Position numbers and translations under genes: made by a program. From assembly GCA_019636815.1 (NCBI GenBank), contig JAHBWT010000031.1, positions 1-42,194 of the forward strand: a DNA stretch of 42,194 bases, read 5' to 3'. Of this stretch, positions 22,985 to 30,262 are shown piece by piece; position 1 is the first letter of the stretch, and every line of letters starts with the position of its first letter. Below the pieces are notes generated by a model, which was given only the letters and a program-made list of their open reading frames with translations, was not told the DNA's origin and did no database searches. This DNA comes from Nitrospira sp. GTDB taxonomy: Bacteria > Nitrospirota > Nitrospiria > Nitrospirales > Nitrospiraceae.

Positions 22985-25273
22985 TCATAATCGTCTCCAC
23001 TGCTTCTGGTGCAGTTCTCGCCAGTGCTGTTCACCTCGCTCGATGCTCTCGATCCTGAAGCGGACACAGGTCGTGCGGAAACGGTGTGTGACCGATACAG
23101 GGCTAACCTTGAGGGTGGTGATGCGGGGGAGTTCTAAGAGAGCTCCGACTAACGACCCCTTCGGAGTTGAAGGGAAGAGGACACTCACGCCCGTGAAGGA
23201 CATATCTGCCAACCTCCCGGATATCAAAGACGCCGACGTGCTTAATCGGCAAGAAGTCGCATGGGGGACTCGCAGCATCCGGCGCCGTTCCCAATTGAAG
23301 GACCGCCAAGGAGCTGTGAGAGCATAAAACAGTGATTGTAGACTGCTAGCGATACCGGGTTGGAATCGATCACTCTCTTCCCAGAGGGTTGGATCACCAA
23401 AAATCTTATCAATGAGTGCCGCTCTAGTCACGTCATCAAGTTCGAAGAACTGAAGCCCGGCTCCTACGCCGCCGGATGGCAACCGTTCCTGTCTAATGAT
23501 TCGTCCAGCTAATCGTACGATAGTGCCTTGAGAGGATGTCAGAAGGAAGGTCACGGTGTCCCGTGCAGTAAAGACGGGGTGTTCAAGTGACAATGCGGCG
23601 CCGTGCTCATTAATATTCAGAATACGCGCTGCGACGGAGGAGTCTTCCGCAAACAACTCGCTCACGAAATCTCGATGAAGCCGGAACGCCTGTCGATCCT
23701 GCGGTTGTTCACTGGCGACGAATATGGCGATCATCAACAGCAAAAGGTTGATGGAACCCCAAAAAAGACTGACCAGAAGACTGGGATCTCCAGTTCCGTG
23801 GCGAAGATTCTGAATCCCTAAGACCAAACCTCCGGCCAACACTCCAAATGTCAACAAGTGCGGCCAAGCCAAGGTCAATTCAGCAGACGAGCTTCTTTTG
23901 ATGCGTTGCCCTTTCGGCGTTACCTCGAAGGCGCGCTCTTTACGAGGAGCGGCGAAGACCTTTAGTGCCACAGCGCTGAGCGCAAAACACATGGCGATTT
24001 CATAGATGTCGGACCAGAATGGGTTGCGCGAGCCACGGCTCACTGGGCGCACGGCTAATGCTGATGCGATGTAGAAAGAGAAGAAATGAAGACTAAGCTG
24101 CAGTACGTTCGCCTGAATCGGGGGCGTGTGGAACAGCAAACTTGAAAGCGGAGCCACAAGGCAGATCAGGCGTGGAAGGCCAAAAAAGAAGTAGAAGATC
24201 GAGCCGAAATAATCCAGGCGCTGCGGCACTGTCAACCCGCGTTTCGTCAGCGGATTGTCGCGAAGGAGGATTTGGATACAGCCCATAGCCCAGCGCTTTC
24301 GCTGCTTGAGGTATCCCTCAAATGTCTCGGGCATCAGACCAGCGGATAGCACACGATTGAGGTAGCAAGATGTATAGCCTTTCGCATGGAGATTCATGCT
24401 CGTATGGATGTCTTCCGTGATGGTCTGGGTTTGGAATCCACCGATTTCTTCGAGCGGTTGGCGACGGAAGAGGCCACCACTGCCTGCAAAGAAGGCACTG
24501 TTATGAGAATCTCGCCCGGCCTGCAATGAGTGGAAGAACAACGCTTGCTCGTTCTTGACGAGATCGCCGACCCGCAGGTTACGCTGGAAAATATCCGGAT
24601 TGTAGAAGTGGTGGGGGGTCTGCACGATGGCCACATTGGGGTCATCGAAGAAACCAACGGTCTCCTTCAGAAACGTACGGGCCGGGACATGGTCCACATC
24701 GAAGACGGCTATGAGGTCGCCATCGGTCGTACGAAGTGCATGATTGAGATTTCCGGCTTTAGCATGGCGGGGACGATCCGGGCGCCTGATGTAGCCACAG
24801 CCTAGGGCGGTCGCGAGCTTCTTCGCTTCAAGCCGGTGACCGTCATCGAGAACATACACCTTGAACCGATCCTTGGGATATTCCTGCGATAGACAACCCA
24901 TCAACGTTTGCCGCAGGAGCGAGAGTGGTTCATCCACGACGGTGACCATGATGTCGACAGTCAGGTAATTCGTGATCGGCGCCGGTTGACGGTCAGTAGG
25001 CGACCAGGATTGATACGTGAAGAAGCAAAATTGACAGAGTCCATACAGCTCGGCGAGATACACGATCCCTCCGACGATCATGCTGTTCATGTCTTCGGTA
25101 GGCAGTGTGTAGAGCGTCCGCCAGACCATGTAACGGACGTACAGGAAGAGACTCAGAGCTAGGACCCACCGACGCCCTCGTTTCTCCTTGAGAAGAAGGC
25201 CAATCGCGAAGAGGATCAGGCCGGAGACTCCTGCTGCAACAGGGGTGTCGAAAAATGTGTCGAGGAGTGTCAT
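22985..25273 (-). CDS. bcsA: Cellulose synthase catalytic subunit BcsA with two PilZ-like domains
   Basis: This 762-residue inner-membrane GT2 synthase polymerises glucose from UDP-glucose and exports the chain. Three N-terminal membrane segments are followed by the catalytic domain: D-D-G at 143-145, D-V-D at 192-194, T-E-D at 286-288 and Q-R-K-R-W at 324-328. Five or so C-terminal helices follow. Two PilZ-like regions end the protein: one at about 524-620 (R527-x3-R531, degenerate N-I-N-E-H-G), one at about 660-755 (R664-x3-R668, D-M-S-F-T-G). The second has the normal c-di-GMP motif, so synthesis is probably c-di-GMP-activated. ATG 25273 was preferred to a TTG ten codons upstream; both have weak signals. 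Confidence 0.9.
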   Translation of the reverse strand: MTLLDTFFDTPVAAGVSGLILFAIGLLLKEKRGRRWVLALSLFLYVRYMVWRTLYTLPTEDMNSMIVGGIVYLAELYGLCQFCFFTYQSWSPTDRQPAPITNYLTVDIMVTVVDEPLSLLRQTLMGCLSQEYPKDRFKVYVLDDGHRLEAKKLATALGCGYIRRPDRPRHAKAGNLNHALRTTDGDLIAVFDVDHVPARTFLKETVGFFDDPNVAIVQTPHHFYNPDIFQRNLRVGDLVKNEQALFFHSLQAGRDSHNSAFFAGSGGLFRRQPLEEIGGFQTQTITEDIHTSMNLHAKGYTSCYLNRVLSAGLMPETFEGYLKQRKRWAMGCIQILLRDNPLTKRGLTVPQRLDYFGSIFYFFFGLPRLICLVAPLSSLLFHTPPIQANVLQLSLHFFSFYIASALAVRPVSRGSRNPFWSDIYEIAMCFALSAVALKVFAAPRKERAFEVTPKGQRIKRSSSAELTLAWPHLLTFGVLAGGLVLGIQNLRHGTGDPSLLVSLFWGSINLLLLMIAIFVASEQPQDRQAFRLHRDFVSELFAEDSSVAARILNINEHGAALSLEHPVFTARDTVTFLLTSSQGTIVRLAGRIIRQERLPSGGVGAGLQFFELDDVTRAALIDKIFGDPTLWEESDRFQPGIASSLQSLFYALTAPWRSFNWERRRMLRVPHATSCRLSTSASLISGRLADMSFTGVSVLFPSTPKGSLVGALLELPRITTLKVSPVSVTHRFRTTCVRFRIESIERGEQHWRELHQKQWRRL

Positions 25274-25381
25274 CGTGAAGGTGTTCTCGATGTAAGGTTT
25301 CAAAAGCCGATCTCGTGGGGGTCACCGTATTACAGAGGCACCCGTTCGCCTATCCCTACGGACGGGGTCGACCTTTTGAGG

Positions 25382-25441
25382 GGGATCAAACCAATCAATT
25401 TGATGGCATGGGGAATCTCACCACACGTCGAGATCAGAACG
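25382..25441 (+). pseudogene. Possible tiny Rhs scrap between bcsA and the CBS gene
   Basis: One plus-strand frame reads N-Q-F-D-G-M-G-N-L-T-T-R-R-D-Q-N, which resembles a YD repeat (Y-D-x-x-G-N-L-T-x-R-x-D). It is only about 20 codons, lies 10 kb from the Rhs island, and could be chance. Confidence 0.25.
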
Positions 25442-25462
25442 TTTCACCAAAAGAGGGGGAAT

Positions 25463-26074
25463 CTAGGTCCAGAGTTCGAGTGGGCCGTGGTTGGCGATGC
25501 CTTGGAGCAAGTCGTGGGTTGATAAAATGCCGACGAGAAGCCGGTGATTGTCCAGGATTGGAACAGCATGAATTTGTTCATCAAGCATGACGCGCGCAAT
25601 CTCTCGGATTTCCGTCGTGGGCGTGGCCGTGATGACTCTGGAGATCATAATTTCAGCTAATCGCTTTTGCGCGGCCTGTCTCTTGTCGCCTGCTGTAATC
25701 AGTTCCGGGACGTGCAGGAGCAAATCACGATACGACACCATCCCTACCAGGGTGCCATGGAAGGAAGTTACGGGAACATGGTGAAAACTCTTCTGAGACA
25801 TGATCGCCCAGGCATCGAGCAACCTACTGTCGGATGGGAGAGAGAGGACCGGAGATTTCATTAAATCTCTGGCCAGAACCGCCGGATTTGGATGTTGTTG
25901 GATGCTGGCTTGACGGTAGGCAGTCTGCGCTGTCAAAGCGGAGTGATCCAATGACGGAGGGTGTTGATCATGAGATTCACGATCCCCAACAGGGTTAGCC
26001 CGGTTAGGCCGTGAGCCCACCTGCTTTGTCGGATAGATCTCGGTGATTCCATTGACCGCCAGATTAATAGGCAT
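25463..26074 (-). CDS. Protein with two CBS domains
   Basis: This 203-residue protein has a disordered N terminus of about 65 residues followed by a CBS pair. The first (L-M-K-S-P-V-L-S-L-P, H-H-V-P-V, G-M-V-S-Y-R-D-L) is at about 73-122. The second (M-I-S-R-V-I-T-A-T-P, I-H-A-V-P-I-L-D, G-I-L-S-T-H-D-L-L) is at about 142-195. CBS pairs bind adenine nucleotides and act as energy or ligand sensors. GGAGAG 7 bases upstream decides ATG 26074 over an upstream TTG. There is no enzymatic or membrane domain, so it probably regulates a partner; its place after bcsA may be coincidental. Confidence 0.88.
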   Translation of the reverse strand: MPINLAVNGITEIYPTKQVGSRPNRANPVGDRESHDQHPPSLDHSALTAQTAYRQASIQQHPNPAVLARDLMKSPVLSLPSDSRLLDAWAIMSQKSFHHVPVTSFHGTLVGMVSYRDLLLHVPELITAGDKRQAAQKRLAEIMISRVITATPTTEIREIARVMLDEQIHAVPILDNHRLLVGILSTHDLLQGIANHGPLELWT

Positions 26075-26185
26075 GGGGAAACTCTCCAACGTCTATATCG
26101 GAACGCTTGGGAAATACTTAAGCAGGGGCCGAGTTACGCTTAAAAAGGTGCGAAAGCAATCTCTGAACCCAAGGAGTTCCAATCT

Positions 26186-26219
26186 GTTGCTTCCGTTTTA
26201 ACCCCTGTGTTATAAGGGT
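26186..26219 (+). promoter_or_regulatory. Possible promoter with dyad, upstream of the cupredoxin gene
   Basis: TTGCTT (26186-26191) and TATAAG (26210-26215) are 18 bp apart. An imperfect inverted repeat AACCC...GGGTT (26199-26219) overlaps the -10 box and could be an operator. The 5' leader would be about 140 bases. Confidence 0.35.
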
Positions 26220-26363
26220 TGCCTCGGTGCGTGCTGAATCGTGATGAAGCTATAAAGACAACAGGTACATAACTTAACGGGAAAGCCTGCACGTCCTCCA
26301 ATTTTTGGCGGCACATATTCACAAGCCTCTATTTATCTCTTCTTTTCTTGCAAGGGGGTAGTC

Positions 26364-26840
26364 ATGGGCAAGACAATGTTGGCGGTTTTCCTCGGCCTGG
26401 GAGTGATATTGGCTGGGGCATCCGGTTCCTATGCACTGCAAGCGGGTGGTGTTGAAGTGGGTGATTTAGAAACTGGATCTGTGGTGGGCCAACCCTTTAA
26501 GGAGCTGACCGTGGATGCCTCCTTCTTCGCTATCGAAATTGGCAACATGAAGGTGTGGTATCCTCCCACGACAGTCATTGATTTTAAGGGGCGTCCTGGT
26601 GCTCCGGTTCTGATAAAAGTGACGAATAATTCCACTGCCGAACATGGCTTTCAGCTGAGTGCTGCGGTTAATCAATCGGGGCCGTTTGTCTTGGATTCCA
26701 AGCTAGTGCTCAAGCCGGGAGAAACGCGTTACATCGGTGTTCCAACCAGCGATCTGTTTTATGCAGCGGGGAGTGTCCTTGAATATCGATGTCATCTGCA
26801 TGCAGGGCATGTCGGCGGTAAATTGCTAATGCTAAAGTAG
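26364..26840 (+). CDS. Exported cupredoxin-domain protein
   Basis: This 158-residue protein has a signal peptide (L-A-V-F-L-G-L-G-V-I-L-A-G-A, cleavage near the S-Y-A-L-Q region). The cupredoxin beta-sandwich follows, with candidate copper ligands His94 (A-E-H-G-F), Cys143 and His146 (Y-R-C-H-L-H-A-G-H). In the usual CxxHxxM pattern the last position is Met; here it is His149. A more distant Met156 is also available. Such proteins carry electrons or copper in the periplasm. AAGGGGG precedes the ATG and a strong terminator follows. The partner in electron transfer is unknown. Confidence 0.8.
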   Translation: MGKTMLAVFLGLGVILAGASGSYALQAGGVEVGDLETGSVVGQPFKELTVDASFFAIEIGNMKVWYPPTTVIDFKGRPGAPVLIKVTNNSTAEHGFQLSAAVNQSGPFVLDSKLVLKPGETRYIGVPTSDLFYAAGSVLEYRCHLHAGHVGGKLLMLK

Positions 26841-26867
26841 CCCATTCGTTTACATGGGGAATTGAAT

Positions 26868-26907
26868 TAAAAAAGCCTCGTTGAAGCTCAACGAGGCTTT
26901 TCTTTTT
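26868..26907 (+). terminator. Strong intrinsic terminator after the cupredoxin gene
   Basis: A perfect 12-bp stem AAGCCTCGTTGA/TCAACGAGGCTT with a 3-base loop is followed by TTCTTTTT and preceded by an A-run. It can therefore work in both directions between the convergent genes. Confidence 0.9.
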
Positions 26908-26910
26908 GCA

Positions 26911-26945
26911 AAAACAAAAGCCCAGGTTTCAGACCAAACCGGGGC
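26911..26945 (-). terminator. Intrinsic terminator after the ferredoxin gene
   Basis: On the minus strand the stem GCCCCGGTTT/AAACCTGGGC (one mismatch) is followed by TTTTGTTTT. It lies 31 bases after the ferredoxin stop. Confidence 0.7.
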
Positions 26946-26976
26946 CTCTCCTAGAAGCCAAAAGGCAAGTACCAAG

Positions 26977-27324
26977 TCAGTTTCTTACACCGCTCCAGAC
27001 TTTGGCAGCATCTATCTCCTTATCAGGGTTTAAAGTCTTCGCCTTTTCAAGAAGTACTTCTGTCGCCTCAGGGTAGGCGGGGTCTGAGATACAACAATTA
27101 TCGACGGGACACACTGCCGCACATTGAGGTTCATCAAAGTGACCGACGCACTCGGTACACCGATCATGGGCGATTACGTAGATGTTGTCACCGACACCTT
27201 GCCCATCACCAACGTGATTGCCTTTACTTTCGGCGTCGCTTCTGGTCTCAAAGATTGCTTCATTCGGACATTCCGGCAGGCATGCGCCACAAGAGATACA
27301 TTCATCCGTGATCAATAAAGCCAT
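26977..27324 (-). CDS. Ferredoxin with two 4Fe-4S clusters (YfhL-like)
   Basis: This 115-residue ferredoxin has cysteines 9, 12, 15 and 19 in C-I-S-C-G-A-C-L-P-E-C-P, and 56, 59, 68 and 72 in C-T-E-C-x8-C-A-A-V-C-P. The spacing of the second set (CxxCx8CxxxC) is typical of YfhL/Alvin-type ferredoxins. An insertion of about 25 residues separates the clusters. It is a low-potential cytosolic electron carrier. GAAGGAGG at good spacing decides the start at 27324, two codons into the open frame. Confidence 0.93.
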   Translation of the reverse strand: MALLITDECISCGACLPECPNEAIFETRSDAESKGNHVGDGQGVGDNIYVIAHDRCTECVGHFDEPQCAAVCPVDNCCISDPAYPEATEVLLEKAKTLNPDKEIDAAKVWSGVRN

Positions 27325-27363
27325 GACCAAAGCCTCCTTCTCACTCTCAAAGACTAAACAACA

Positions 27364-27393
27364 TTGACAAGTTCACGCCATTCCAACCATAGT
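27364..27393 (+). promoter_or_regulatory. Possible promoter in the ferredoxin/DUF192 divergent region
   Basis: A perfect TTGACA (27364-27369) is followed after 18 bp by CATAGT (27388-27393). It would transcribe DUF192 with a leader of about 145 bases. The -10 is only moderate. Confidence 0.35.
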
Positions 27394-27544
27394 GCGCTTG
27401 TCATGGTAAGCATGCGTGTGAAAAGATATTTTATTCTGCGATTCTTTTCTAAGTCAACAGAAAGCCCTCAGATCAGAAGGCCTAGGTTGGTATTAGGGAT
27501 GGGCCATTGGGCTCAGCAGGAAAAACAATCGCCGGACCTCACGG

Positions 27545-28045
27545 ATGGCATCTAGTCAGATACAACTCGGAAATCGGGAACAGCGAAACAAGCGGATCAT
27601 CATGATGGTCTTGCTCGCGCTTCTTTTGATGAGCGCGTCTGTCTTCCTGGGCGAACGCAAGGAATCAAGCATTATTGTCGTTACATTCCCCAGTGGGATT
27701 CAGCTCGAAGCTGAAGTGGCGGATACTCCGGAGCAATTGCTCTTTGGGCTGGCCTTTCGCGATACACTGCCGCCCAACGGGGGGATGCTTTACATTTTTG
27801 AGCAAAACGGTTTACACCGGATCACAACCAAGGAATACCGATTCCCCATCGATATTCTTTGGATAGACGAGAGTCATCATGTCATCCATATGCTGGAAAA
27901 CGCGGAACCGTGTAGGAATGATCCCTGCCCGTTCCTTGGGCCGCCACCTGAACCCGCTCGCTATGTGATACAGGCTGAATCGGGATTCATTCAGAAGGCG
28001 AGAGTCGCCGAAGATGATGAACTCAAATACACGCTCCGCATGTAA
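27545..28045 (+). CDS. DUF192 protein with an N-terminal membrane anchor
   Basis: In this 166-residue protein a basic N terminus is followed by a hydrophobic segment (about 20-35, M-M-V-L-L-A-L-L-L-M-S-A-S-V) acting as signal or anchor. A DUF192 domain then extends to the end. Family features seen are T-P-E-Q-L-L-F-G-L-A-F-R, G-G-M-L-Y-I-F, F-P-I-D-I-L-W-I-D, A-E-P-C-x-N-D-P-C-P and R-Y-V-I-Q-A-E-S-G. Function is unknown. The start is uncertain because neither ATG 27545 nor the internal ATGs near 27602 have a clear ribosome-binding site. Confidence 0.82.
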   Translation: MASSQIQLGNREQRNKRIIMMVLLALLLMSASVFLGERKESSIIVVTFPSGIQLEAEVADTPEQLLFGLAFRDTLPPNGGMLYIFEQNGLHRITTKEYRFPIDILWIDESHHVIHMLENAEPCRNDPCPFLGPPPEPARYVIQAESGFIQKARVAEDDELKYTLRM

Positions 28046-28076
28046 GCACTGAGAACCGAGATAAAGGATACATTCT

Positions 28077-28397
28077 ATGACAAATAGCTTCCAGAAAGTT
28101 GCGCAGATCGAAGAGTTGCCGCAGGGCAAGTCGAAGATCGTGAAGGTCAACGACCGGCCTATCGCATTATTTAATGTTAACGGCACATTTTACGCCATCC
28201 ATAACAGCTGCCCTCATGAGGGCGGGCCGCTTATTGAAGGGAGACTCAAAGGATATGTCATTGCCTGTCCGTGGCATGATCTCGCGTTTGATATTCGAAA
28301 CGGCCAAGGTACGGATGGCGGTGGGTACTGTGTGGGCAGCTACGAGGTCCGGGTTGAGGGAACCGACATCATGATCGGTCCTCGGAAGAAGATGTAA
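28077..28397 (+). CDS. Rieske-type 2Fe-2S ferredoxin
   Basis: This 106-residue, one-domain protein has the two Rieske boxes C45-P-H47 and C64-P-W-H67, giving two Cys and two His ligands. There is no signal peptide, so it is cytosolic, like the NirD or dioxygenase-ferredoxin type. It starts 31 bases after DUF192 and may share its transcript. The partner enzyme is not apparent; no oxygenase or nitrite reductase gene lies nearby. Confidence 0.92.
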   Translation: MTNSFQKVAQIEELPQGKSKIVKVNDRPIALFNVNGTFYAIHNSCPHEGGPLIEGRLKGYVIACPWHDLAFDIRNGQGTDGGGYCVGSYEVRVEGTDIMIGPRKKM

Positions 28398-28528
28398 ACA
28401 AAGAACAGCCTCAACGAGAGTTCTCACGAAAAGGAACAGGTGCGAGCATTTCTGATACAGACTACAATCCAACCCTGGATGCTGCCGATTACCGCAAGGT
28501 CGTCGTTGAACAGCCGTTCGTCATTCGT

Positions 28529-28780
28529 ATGTGGGAAGATCGGACCAGAGGTGAACAATGGGTGCTGACCTATGACGCAAAAGGACTCGCGCTTCTGAGC
28601 GATGAATTCCTCCGCATCGCGAGTAACAACGCGGTGGAGAATGGGCAACGTATATTTGAGCTCAAGGCCGTCCAGCCGGGTGTGTATCACCTGGTTTTCG
28701 AAAAACGCATGGGGTGGAAATTTACCGCGGAAGAGCGGCGAGTCTTCAGAATAGAAGCACAATCGGTCATTGGGGGTTGA
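28529..28780 (+). CDS. Chagasin-like (I42) protease-inhibitor ORF, start unclear
   Basis: The sequence E-Q-W-V-L-T-Y-D-A-K-G-L-A-L-L, G-Q-R-I-F-E-L-K-A-V-Q-P-G-V-Y-H-L-V-F-E and the final W-K-F...F-R-I-E-A fits the beta-sandwich of chagasin-like cysteine protease inhibitors (MEROPS I42). The similarity clearly extends upstream of ATG 28529 (K-V-V-V-E-Q-P-F-V-I-R), and the frame is open back to about 28358. However, no ATG, GTG or TTG occurs there; CTG 28475 is one candidate. The first family loop (N-P-T-T-G-Y-x-W) is replaced by R-T-R-G-E-Q-W. It may be an unusual start or a truncated gene. Confidence 0.45.
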   Translation: MWEDRTRGEQWVLTYDAKGLALLSDEFLRIASNNAVENGQRIFELKAVQPGVYHLVFEKRMGWKFTAEERRVFRIEAQSVIGG

Positions 28781-28784
28781 GGGT

Positions 28785-29624
28785 ATGCCTGATGTCGCGT
28801 TCATCAATGGTCGATTTATTCCATGGGAGGATGCGACCGTTTCCATTGATGACAGGGGATTTCAGTTTGGTGATGCCGTCTACGAAGTGATCAGGACCTA
28901 TCGCGGTACGCCTTTTCAACTAGAGGCGCATCTCGTGCGACTGGATAGGAGCGGGAGAGAGCTCTTCATTCCGCAGCCATATTCAAAGGCGCAATGGAAG
29001 CAGTGGATTCAACATGGACTCAGCCTTGCTGGATACCAAGAGGCCAAGATCTATATCCAGATTACCCGAGGTGTGGCCCCCCGGGAGCACAGCTTTCCCT
29101 CTCAAAGCCGCCCGACCATCGTCATGACGGTTCGAGAGTTGCGGGGCCTGCCATCTGAGATACGCCGAACCGGTATCACGGCATGTACTCGGGAAGACCT
29201 CCGATGGGGACGATGCGATATCAAAAGCGTCAATCTCCTTGCCAACGTTCTTGCGCGGGAAGAGGCTAGAAAAGCCGGGGTGTTCGAGACTATTTTTGTT
29301 CGAGATGGCTTTGTGATGGAAGGAGCTCTCAGTAATGTCATGGTTGTTCGGGACGGAGTGGTTATGACGGCTCCCGAAGGGCCCCGGATCCTGTCCGGTG
29401 TCACAAGAACCGCGGTATTGGATTTAGCTAAAAAGGAGGATATCCCGATTGAGGAACGGTCCGTACCACTCGATGAGCTGTACAAAGCGGATGAGGTGTT
29501 CCTGACCGGGACTACACTCGAAGTGCTCGGGGTGGTTCAGGTTGATGGGAGGACAATTGGCTCCGGCCAGCCTGGTCCAGTCACGAAAACATTGGCTGCC
29601 CGGTGGGCGCTTTTGACCGGCTAG
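28785..29624 (+). CDS. dat: D-amino-acid (D-alanine type) aminotransferase, class IV
   Basis: This 279-residue fold-type IV PLP enzyme has Lys147 in C-D-I-K-S-V-N-L-L-A-N as the PLP lysine, near the position in Bacillus D-alanine aminotransferase. The opening I-D-D-R-G-F-Q-F-G-D-A-V-Y-E and the later F-L-T-G-T-T-L-E-V-L are also typical. It interconverts D-amino acids and 2-oxo acids; branched-chain or aminodeoxychorismate lyase activities are less likely alternatives. ATG 28785 with GAGGG upstream is preferred to the GTG at 28770. Confidence 0.88.
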   Translation: MPDVAFINGRFIPWEDATVSIDDRGFQFGDAVYEVIRTYRGTPFQLEAHLVRLDRSGRELFIPQPYSKAQWKQWIQHGLSLAGYQEAKIYIQITRGVAPREHSFPSQSRPTIVMTVRELRGLPSEIRRTGITACTREDLRWGRCDIKSVNLLANVLAREEARKAGVFETIFVRDGFVMEGALSNVMVVRDGVVMTAPEGPRILSGVTRTAVLDLAKKEDIPIEERSVPLDELYKADEVFLTGTTLEVLGVVQVDGRTIGSGQPGPVTKTLAARWALLTG

Positions 29625-29629
29625 CGCTC

Positions 29630-29658
29630 TTGCTTTGCTTACAGGTGCGTGATATGGT
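29630..29658 (+). promoter_or_regulatory. Probable promoter of the rimP-nusA-infB operon
   Basis: TTGCTT (29630-29635) and TATGGT (29653-29658) have the ideal 17-bp spacing, just after the dat stop codon. Transcription would start about 29665, right before a hairpin with T-run. Confidence 0.4.
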
Positions 29659-29670
29659 GCTGCCTCTGTA

Positions 29671-29693
29671 AGTGGGCTCATGCCCACTTTTTT
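29671..29693 (+). terminator. Intrinsic terminator after dat / possible rimP leader attenuator
   Basis: The 7-bp stem AGTGGGC/GCCCACT with loop TCAT is followed by six or more T. It can end dat transcripts. If the promoter at 29630 is real, it also sits at the very 5' end of the rimP transcript. Confidence 0.8.
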
Positions 29694-29728
29694 GTTTGGA
29701 CACATGTCAAGGAAAGTTTAGGTTGAGC

Positions 29729-30211
29729 ATGCCGGGTGATGGTTCGCAACCGGTTGCCGACCGGTTGCAAGAAATTGTTTCGCCGATTTTGTGGACGCTT
29801 GGGCTTGAGTTAATCGACGTGATCTGTGTCGGGCAAGGTCCTCGCTCGGTCGTTCGTGTTCTGATCAACAAACCCGGTGGAGTCACCATTACAGATTGCG
29901 AGCAAGCACATAAGGCGCTGGGGCCGGCTCTTGATGTAGCCGATCCCTTTCCCCATGCCTACACCCTTGAGGTCTCTTCACCAGGTCTGGATCGGCCATT
30001 TAAGAGACTTCAAGACTATCAACGGGCGATTGGGAAAGAGGTGAGTCTCAAGCTTCGCCGCCCACTCGAGGGTCAGTGGAAGATTACAGGACGGTTAATG
30101 AATGTGGATGAGCAAGCCGTCGTACTGGATCTCACCATGCCGAAGATGGCGCAGGCGATGAAGCTGGATCGAGAGATGATCACCGAGGCAAAGCTCGTCG
30201 TGAAGCTGTAG
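29729..30211 (+). CDS. rimP: Ribosome maturation factor RimP
   Basis: RimP binds the 30S precursor and is needed for its maturation. This 160-residue protein has the N-terminal RimP domain (L-G-L-E-L-I-D-V, G-V-T-I-T-D-C-E, Y-T-L-E-V-S-S-P-G-L-D-R-P) and the C-terminal SH3-like domain. I chose ATG 29729 because it gives the usual length; the frame is open for 19 more codons, but those overlap the terminator hairpin. It is the first gene of the rimP-nusA-infB cluster. Confidence 0.94.
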   Translation: MPGDGSQPVADRLQEIVSPILWTLGLELIDVICVGQGPRSVVRVLINKPGGVTITDCEQAHKALGPALDVADPFPHAYTLEVSSPGLDRPFKRLQDYQRAIGKEVSLKLRRPLEGQWKITGRLMNVDEQAVVLDLTMPKMAQAMKLDREMITEAKLVVKL

Positions 30212-30262
30212 GCACGTGAAATCTAGCGTTGTAGATGGTAACTGGATGCAGGAGCGTGAGGT

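Noticed and set aside
22985-23067. Extra ORF across the bcsA 3' end (22825-23067 frame)
   Set aside because: Overlaps conserved PilZ coding sequence in another frame and lacks hydrophobic or domain features.
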